Below, piece after piece: positions 59,207 through 64,000 of a DNA stretch of 64,000 nucleotides. Position 1 is the stretch's first letter; each line of letters begins with the position of its first letter. The notes beneath the pieces are model-generated. The model was not told where the DNA came from. It saw only the letters and a list, made by a program, of their open reading frames with translations, and made no database searches. Origin of the DNA: Melittangium boletus DSM 14713 (GTDB lineage: Bacteria > Myxococcota > Myxococcia > Myxococcales > Myxococcaceae); contig NZ_CP022163.1 of NCBI RefSeq assembly GCF_002305855.1, positions 6,200,292 to 6,264,291 of the forward strand, in the 5' to 3' direction. The position numbers and the translations under genes are program-made.

Positions 59207-60649
59207 ATGACCGTCTCCGCTTCCTTGCCGTCGTCCCTTCCTCCGTCCGTCGAGCCCGAGGCGATGCCCTCCCCGGGCCCGTGGCGGGGGGTGCTCATGG
59301 CCGTGGTGGGCGGGCTTGCCTTGTTGCCCGCCCTGCTCGCGGTGGCGCAGCTCGGGCGCATCCACCCGGATGAGGTGTACCAGTTGCTGGAGCCCGCCTG
59401 GTTCCGAGCCCACGGCTACGGCGTGATGGCCTGGGAGTGGCGCGTGGGTCTGCGCAACTGGGCCGCGCCGGGTGTGGCGTCGTGGCTGCTCCGACTGGCC
59501 GACGCGTTGGGACTCACGCATCCACTGGCCTACCGTGCCGTGCTCGCCGTGCCTCAGGTGTTGTTGCAGGGCTGGATGCTGTGGGCCACCTACCGCTTCG
59601 CCGAGCGCCGGGTGGGACCGGGGCCCGCCCTGCTCGCGGTGCTGGGGGTCGGGCTCTACGGTCCGGTGCTCGTCTTCGCGGGCCGCACCCTGGGCGAATC
59701 ACTCTCCGCCGCCTTCCTGGTGGTGGCGATGGAGGCGTTGGACCGCCAGGAGGCGCCGGTACGCGCGGGGCTCCTGGGAGGCTGCACGCTGGGACTGGCC
59801 GTGGTGGTGCGCTACGGCTCGGCGGTGATGGTGCTGGTGGCGCTCGCCTGGCTGGTGGGGGCCCGGCGCTGGAAGGTCCTGCTCTTCACCTGCCTCGCGG
59901 GACTTGGCGTCGCGTTGGCCCTGGGGGCGCTCGATTGGGTGACGTGGGGCAAGCCCTTCCACTCCCTGCTCGCCTACGTGGATTTCAATGTGCTGTCCGG
60001 TCAGGCCGCGAGGCAGTTCGGCGCCTCGCCTCCTTCCTTTTATGCACTGCCCCTGCTCACCGCGTTGCCCCCGTGGTTCTGGGGAGCGCTGCCCCTGGGG
60101 TGGCTGTCCTGGCGTCGGCGGCCCGCCGTCTCCCTGCCAGGGCTCTGCGCGGCCGTCTACTTCACGGCCCTGTGCGCCACCGCTCACAAGGAAGAGCGCT
60201 TCCTCTACCCGGGACTCGTCCTCCTCGTTCTAGCCGCGGCTCCCCAGGTCGCCGGCTTCGTGGGGCGGCTCGGCGCGGAGCGTGGACGCAAGCTCGGAAG
60301 CCTCTTGCTCGTGGCCACCACGTTGCTCGCCGGCGTGCTCTACCCCCGGGAGGACCTGAAGGGAGACCAGTTCCGGGCCATCGTCGCGGCCACTCGGGGC
60401 GACGACGTCCGGGGTCTGCTCATCGTCAACGAGGGCCTGTGGGGCTCCGGAGGGTTCTTCTACATCGGCAAGAACATCCCCTGGATGACGTGTGACCGGC
60501 CGCGGGACGCGAACTTCCAGGCGGCCATGCGGGATGGGCGCATCAACCGCGCCGTCACCTTCGAGGGCCGAGCGCTCGAGGAGCTCCAGGCGGCGGGCTT
60601 CCGGGTGGTGACCCAGGTAGGGAGGGAGACCGTGCTCGCCCGGAAGTAA
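59207..60649 (+). CDS. GT22-like mannosyltransferase membrane protein
   Basis: A 480-residue polytopic protein with GT-C fold. The first lumenal loop has HPDEVYQLLEPAWFRAHGYG and WEWRVGLRNWAAPG, signatures of GT22 (PIG-B/ALG9-like) enzymes using polyprenyl-phosphate sugars, and it contains KEERFLYP later. ATG 59207 is chosen; the longer frame to 59021 overlaps the dnaX start. It may add mannose to an exported glycan or lipid; substrate unknown. Confidence 0.8.
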   Translation: MTVSASLPSSLPPSVEPEAMPSPGPWRGVLMAVVGGLALLPALLAVAQLGRIHPDEVYQLLEPAWFRAHGYGVMAWEWRVGLRNWAAPGVASWLLRLADALGLTHPLAYRAVLAVPQVLLQGWMLWATYRFAERRVGPGPALLAVLGVGLYGPVLVFAGRTLGESLSAAFLVVAMEALDRQEAPVRAGLLGGCTLGLAVVVRYGSAVMVLVALAWLVGARRWKVLLFTCLAGLGVALALGALDWVTWGKPFHSLLAYVDFNVLSGQAARQFGASPPSFYALPLLTALPPWFWGALPLGWLSWRRRPAVSLPGLCAAVYFTALCATAHKEERFLYPGLVLLVLAAAPQVAGFVGRLGAERGRKLGSLLLVATTLLAGVLYPREDLKGDQFRAIVAATRGDDVRGLLIVNEGLWGSGGFFYIGKNIPWMTCDRPRDANFQAAMRDGRINRAVTFEGRALEELQAAGFRVVTQVGRETVLARK

Positions 60650-60654
60650 GCCCC

Positions 60655-60699
60655 AAAAAAGAAGGAGCCGAGTTCCCTTTTCGAGAACTCGGCTCCTTC
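60655..60699 (-). terminator. intrinsic terminator of SRP RNA
   Basis: Perfect 15-base stem GAAGGAGCCGAGTTC followed on the minus strand by TTTTTT. It ends the serS-tRNA-ffs run and may also stop the convergent GT22 gene. Confidence 0.9.
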
Positions 60700-60707
60700 A
60701 TAAGAAC

Positions 60708-60787
60708 GGCCGGGACACACGCGGAGGTGCGCTACCGTTGCTTCCTTCCGGACCTGGCGGGATTCACGTCCCCACGTTGCCCCGACC
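60708..60787 (-). ncRNA. ffs: SRP RNA (4.5S, bacterial short type)
   Basis: The conserved apical loop is seen as AGGTCCGGAAGGAAGCAAC, with flanking arms GTGAATCCCGCC and GGTAGCGCACC. Outer helix pairs GGTCGGG with CCCGGCC. About 80 bases. It targets ribosomes making membrane proteins, with Ffh. An intrinsic terminator follows. Confidence 0.9.
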
Positions 60788-60822
60788 ACAAGCGCTTCAA
60801 GCTACTTCAACAATACTAACGA

Positions 60823-60909
60823 CGGAGAGGGTGGGATTCGAACCCACGATACCCTTTCAGATATACACGCGTTCCAGGCGTGCGCCTTCAACCGCTCGGC
60901 CACCTCTCC
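60823..60909 (-). tRNA. tRNA-Ser (GGA)
   Basis: 87 bases, acceptor GGAGAGG, long variable arm, anticodon loop CCTGGAACG giving GGA. CCA not coded. Confidence 0.95.
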
Positions 60910-60922
60910 ATGAGACTATCTG

Positions 60923-61009
60923 CGGAGAGCGTAGGATTCGAACCTACGATACCGTTCCCGGTATGCCTGATTTCGAGTCAGGTGCCTTCGACCACTCGGC
61001 CAGCTCTCC
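60923..61009 (-). tRNA. tRNA-Ser (CGA)
   Basis: 87 bases, acceptor GGAGAGC, anticodon loop GACTCGAAATC giving CGA, long variable arm. CCA not coded. Confidence 0.95.
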
Positions 61010-61014
61010 AATAT

Positions 61015-61482
61015 TCACTTGTCTTGTTTCCTCGTCCGCAACCGGGCGAAGAAGTCCTTCAAAACCTGGCGGCAATCGTCCGCCATGATGCCACTCGTGA
61101 CCTGGAGCCGGTGGTTGTGCCGGGGCTCCTCGGCCAGGTTGTAGAGCGAGCCGACGGCGCCCGCCTTGGGATCCAGGGTTCCGAACACGAGTCGGGTCAC
61201 CCGGGATTGAACCAACGCTCCCGCGCACATGGCGCATGGCTCCAGCGTCACATACAGGGTGACTCCCGTGAGCCGCCAGACGCCCAGTGCCTTGGCCGCC
61301 GCATCCATCGCGAAGATTTCAGCGTGAGCCAGGGGGTTGCGGTCGATTTCGCGCCGGTTGAAGCCCGTGCCGATGATCTTGCCATCGTGGACCGCCAACG
61401 CGCCGACAGGAACTTCCCCAAGTCCAGCGGCTTCCCGCGCGAGCGCGAGCGCCTGCTGCATGAAAGCTTCGTCCAGACTCAT
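61015..61482 (-). CDS. tadA: tRNA adenosine(34) deaminase
   Basis: A 155-residue zinc deaminase making inosine at wobble A34 of tRNA-Arg(ACG). HAEIFAM holds the Zn His and the catalytic Glu; TLEPCAMCAGALVQ holds the two Zn Cys. ATG 61482 chosen; TTG 61497 possible. Its only essential substrate tRNA in bacteria is coded 26 bases upstream, at 61508. The gene lies inside a tRNA-Ser cluster. Confidence 0.95.
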   Translation of the reverse strand: MSLDEAFMQQALALAREAAGLGEVPVGALAVHDGKIIGTGFNRREIDRNPLAHAEIFAMDAAAKALGVWRLTGVTLYVTLEPCAMCAGALVQSRVTRLVFGTLDPKAGAVGSLYNLAEEPRHNHRLQVTSGIMADDCRQVLKDFFARLRTRKQDK

Positions 61483-61507
61483 GGGGAAAGGGGACAAGGA
61501 AAGGTGG

Positions 61508-61581
61508 CGCTCCCTGGAGGATTCGAACCTCCGGCCTTCGGATTCGTAGTCCGACGCTCTATCCAGCTGAGCTAAGGGAGC
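61508..61581 (-). tRNA. tRNA-Arg (ACG)
   Basis: 74 bases, acceptor GCTCCCT, anticodon loop GACTACGAATC giving ACG, the substrate of TadA. CCA is coded (61505-61507). Confidence 0.95.
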
Positions 61582-61669
61582 TTGCCGTTTCCTTCGTACC
61601 GCTTCCTACAGTTACTGTCGCTCTACCACAACAACTTTTTTCTGCGTTTTCTACAACCTCGATGAGTGG

Positions 61670-61756
61670 CGGAGAGAGAGGGATTCGAACCCTCGATACC
61701 CTTTCGAGTATGCAGGTTTAGCAAACCTGTGCCTTCAGCCTCTCGGCCATCTCTCC
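61670..61756 (-). tRNA. tRNA-Ser (GCT)
   Basis: 87 bases, acceptor GGAGAGA, anticodon loop GTTTGCTAAAC giving GCT, long variable arm. CCA is coded (61667-61669), unlike its serine neighbours. Confidence 0.95.
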
Positions 61757-61792
61757 AGTGCCAGACCTGTCAAAGAACCGCACACGACAAAA

Positions 61793-61879
61793 CGGAGGAG
61801 GTAGGATTCGAACCTACGGGAAGCTTGCGCCACCTGCGGTTTTCAAGACCGCTGCCTTCAGCCGCTCGGCCACTCCTCC
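61793..61879 (-). tRNA. tRNA-Ser (TGA)
   Basis: 87 bases, acceptor GGAGGAG, anticodon loop GTCTTGAAAAC giving TGA, long variable arm. CCA not coded. Nearest to serS. Confidence 0.95.
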
Positions 61880-61996
61880 ACTGCGTCGCGCCGCGCGGTC
61901 CACCGTGCTGCGTGGTGGGCCGCCCTTCTACATCATCCTCCGCTCATTGCAACAACGTTGTGGGGTCCTCTTTTCTGACGAGGAGAGGCCCGCGCG

Positions 61997-63277
61997 CTAG
62001 AGGGGTTTGAGCTCCTTGATGCCCCCCATGTATGGCACCAGCACTTCCGGAATGGCGACGGTGCCGTCCTCGCGCTGGTAGTTCTCCAGGATGGCGATGG
62101 TCGTCCGCCCCACGGCCAGGCCACTGCCGTTGAGCGTGTGCAGCATCTGGGGCTTGTCTCCCTTCTGCGCCCGGAAGCGGATCTTCGCCCGGCGCGCCTG
62201 GAAGTCGCCGCAGTCCGAGCAGGAGGAAATCTCGCGGTACGCCGACTGGCCCGGCAGCCAGACCTCGATGTCGTACGTCTTGCGGGCGGAGAAGCCCATG
62301 TCCCCGGTGCACAGGAGCATCACCCGGTGGTGCAGGCCCAGTCGCCGCAGGATGTCGCAGGCGTCGTCCGTCATCTTCTCCAGCTCGTCCAGGCTCGACT
62401 CGGGCGTGGCGAACTTCACCAACTCCACCTTGTGGAACTGGTGCTGGCGGATGAGGCCGCGCGTGTCCCGGCCCGCCGCGCCCGCCTCGGCGCGGAAGCT
62501 CGGGCTGAACGCGCAGTAGCGCACGGGCAGGCTCTCGCCCTCGAGGATTTCGTCCGCGTGGTAGTTGGTGACGGGCACTTCCGCGGTGGGAATGAGGAAG
62601 CGCTCGGGCTCGCCCAGCGTCTTGAAGACGTCGTCCTCGAACTTGGGCAGCTGGCCGGTGCCCATCATCGTCTCGCGCAGCACGAGGTAGGGCGGCAGCA
62701 GCTCGACGTAGCCCTTCTGGGTGTGCACGTCGATCATGAAGGTGACGAGGGCTCGCTCGAGCCGGGCCAGGGCCCCCTTATAGAAGGTGAAGCGTGAGCC
62801 GGACACCTTGGCGGCCCGCTCGAAGTCCAGCATCCCCAGCTTCTCACCCAGCTCGAAGTGCTGCTTGGGCGTGAAGGGCAGGTTGGGCTTCTCGCCCCAG
62901 ATGTGCGTCTGGACGTTGCCCTCGGCGCCATCGCCGGTGGGCACGGAGTCGTGGGGGATGTTGGGGATGACGAGCAGGATGCGGCTGAGCTCCTCCTCCA
63001 CTTCCTTGAGCCGCGCCTCCTTCTCCTTGATGGACTGGGAGACGCCGCGCATCTCTCCGCGCAGGGCTTCGAGCGCGGCGGGATCCTCCTTGGCCTTGCG
63101 CTTCATCTCCTCGTTGGCGGCGTTGCGGCGCGCGGAGAGCGACTCCATGGCCACGTAGAGGTCGCGCCGTTCCGACACGAGGCTCTTGAAGGGGCCGAGG
63201 TCCAGGCTGCCGCCCCGGGACTGCAACCGGGCGACGACCGCATCGAAGTTCTGCGCGACGTACTTGAGATCCAGCAT
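61997..63277 (-). CDS. serS: seryl-tRNA synthetase
   Basis: A 426-residue class II synthetase. The N-terminal 110 residues are a long coiled-coil arm (SERRDLYVAMESLSARRNAA and on) that reads the long variable arm of tRNA-Ser. Motif 2 is FRAEAGAAGRDTRGLIRQHQ and REISSCSDCGDFQARR lies near the active site. ATG 63277 (MLDLKYVAQNFDAVV) is the family start; upstream GTG 63316 is unlikely. All four tRNA-Ser genes follow on the same strand. Confidence 0.95.
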   Translation of the reverse strand: MLDLKYVAQNFDAVVARLQSRGGSLDLGPFKSLVSERRDLYVAMESLSARRNAANEEMKRKAKEDPAALEALRGEMRGVSQSIKEKEARLKEVEEELSRILLVIPNIPHDSVPTGDGAEGNVQTHIWGEKPNLPFTPKQHFELGEKLGMLDFERAAKVSGSRFTFYKGALARLERALVTFMIDVHTQKGYVELLPPYLVLRETMMGTGQLPKFEDDVFKTLGEPERFLIPTAEVPVTNYHADEILEGESLPVRYCAFSPSFRAEAGAAGRDTRGLIRQHQFHKVELVKFATPESSLDELEKMTDDACDILRRLGLHHRVMLLCTGDMGFSARKTYDIEVWLPGQSAYREISSCSDCGDFQARRAKIRFRAQKGDKPQMLHTLNGSGLAVGRTTIAILENYQREDGTVAIPEVLVPYMGGIKELKPL

Positions 63278-63370
63278 GGCGGTGCGGTTTGTAGTCACCC
63301 CACGCGCACCGGGCAAGGCAGGAAGCGCCCCGAGCGCCCGGAATAGGACGCCCGGGGGGAAATCCGGGAG

Positions 63371-64000
63371 CTACTGGAGGAAGGCGATCTCGTCCTCGAT
63401 CTCCTTGCGATCCTGGGCCTCGGGCTTGCGCGAGAGGTACTCACGGAAGGACTTGACGGCGTCCTTCTTCTTGCCCTTCTCCTTGTAGGCGTAGCCCAGG
63501 TGGTACCAGCTGTCGGCGTTGTCCGGCGTCTTGGCCAGCGCCTTGTTGTAGAACTCGATGGCCTTGCCGTACTGGCTCTGCTCGCTCCAGGCGCGGCCCA
63601 GCTTGTAATAGACCTGGGTGAGGCTCGGGTCGGCCTTGAGGGCCTGCTCGTAGGACTTCACGGCGTCGCGCCAGTGCATGGCGGTGAAGTGCGCGTCTCC
63701 GATGGAGGCGAGGGCCCGGGTGCGCGTGGGATCCGCCTTGAGCGCGGACTGGTAGGCGCTGATGGCCTCGTCGATCTCGTTGCGCTCCAGGTGCGCCTGG
63801 CCCAGGGCCTCGTAGGCATCGACCAGCTTGGGGTCCAACGTGATGGTCTTGTTCCACTCGGAGATGGCGTCCGCAGGCAGCTTGGCGTCGCGGTAGAGCA
63901 GGCCCAGGGCGTAGTGGTAGTCGGCCCGCTTGGAGGCGCGCTCCACGGCGGTCTTCATGCTCTCGATGGCCTGGGTGAACTCGCCGCGCCGGGCCTTCAC
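63371..64000 (-). CDS. tetratricopeptide-repeat protein, 5' end outside window
   Basis: 209 residues of a TPR protein whose start is beyond the right edge. Five or six 34-residue repeats are visible, e.g. VDAYEALGQAHLERNEIDEA, TQVYYKLGRAWSEQSQYGKA and ADSWYHLGYAYKEKGKKKDA, each with the W/L-G-Y/A-F-A-P pattern. It ends in an acidic helix, EIEDEIAFLQ. Role not determined; such proteins scaffold complexes. Confidence 0.8.
   Translation of the reverse strand: MKARRGEFTQAIESMKTAVERASKRADYHYALGLLYRDAKLPADAISEWNKTITLDPKLVDAYEALGQAHLERNEIDEAISAYQSALKADPTRTRALASIGDAHFTAMHWRDAVKSYEQALKADPSLTQVYYKLGRAWSEQSQYGKAIEFYNKALAKTPDNADSWYHLGYAYKEKGKKKDAVKSFREYLSRKPEAQDRKEIEDEIAFLQ

Overview
The window is high-GC DNA from a myxobacterium (Myxococcota), most likely suborder Cystobacterineae. 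The strongest marker is an mglBA pair (51777-52855), the polarity switch of gliding motility. Many predicted lipoproteins, a eukaryote-like Ser/Thr kinase with HRDVSPSN and an AgmX-type tail, and fungal-wall hydrolases fit the same lineage. Genus cannot be settled from the sequence alone.

Layout. 1-2.1 kb: an IS4-type transposase running off the left edge abuts an orphan nuclease-toxin tip and its DUF2019 immunity gene. 2.1-14.6 kb: chromosomal genes, including a VTT membrane protein, an exonuclease/phosphatase lipoprotein, an AI-2E exporter, xanthine dehydrogenase XdhAB, an esterase, a heme oxygenase operon behind an iron-box-like palindrome, a GNAT, RsuA, an aminotransferase and Rnk. 14.7-20.6 kb: a tight five-gene minus-strand operon (CotH kinase lipoprotein, VTC polyphosphate polymerase domain, porin, thymidylate-kinase domain fused to about eight 31-residue repeats, DUF4956 membrane protein). 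This is my best candidate for an undescribed system. 20.7-26 kb: menA, then a diheme cytochrome, a pentaheme lipoprotein and a partner lipoprotein, with menaquinone synthesis next to likely electron carriers. 26-30.6 kb: an RND efflux pair behind a promoter with a TetR-type operator in its spacer. 30.7-34.4 kb: thaumatin-like lipoprotein, GH16 and GH18 chitinase, a plausible set for attacking fungal or other prey walls. 35.4-42.6 kb: two paralogous toxin/SUKH immunity pairs, one with a dead toxin, enclosing a 1265-residue PPC-repeat lipoprotein and gene remnants. 42.6-44.85 kb: a decayed island at tRNA-Asn with a truncated tyrosine integrase and a PIN-domain protein.

45-51.2 kb: an RsmB-type methyltransferase, then a peptidoglycan-recycling run (ldcA, serine hydrolase, mpl) with a TlpA-like lipoprotein and an inositol monophosphatase. 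51.2-52.9 kb: a cNMP-binding protein and mglBA. 53.27-54.50 kb: a complete IS630 element inserted just upstream of a Ser/Thr kinase. 56-59 kb: the classic dnaX-ybaB-recR order, with dnaX tau in a second frame. 59.2-60.6 kb: a GT22-like glycosyltransferase.

60.7-63.3 kb: a minus-strand translation-factor run reading serS, tRNA-Ser(TGA), tRNA-Ser(GCT), tRNA-Arg(ACG), tadA, tRNA-Ser(CGA), tRNA-Ser(GGA), SRP RNA. It holds a serine tRNA for every serine codon box, their synthetase, and the deaminase that acts on the neighbouring tRNA-Arg(ACG). The window ends inside a TPR protein.
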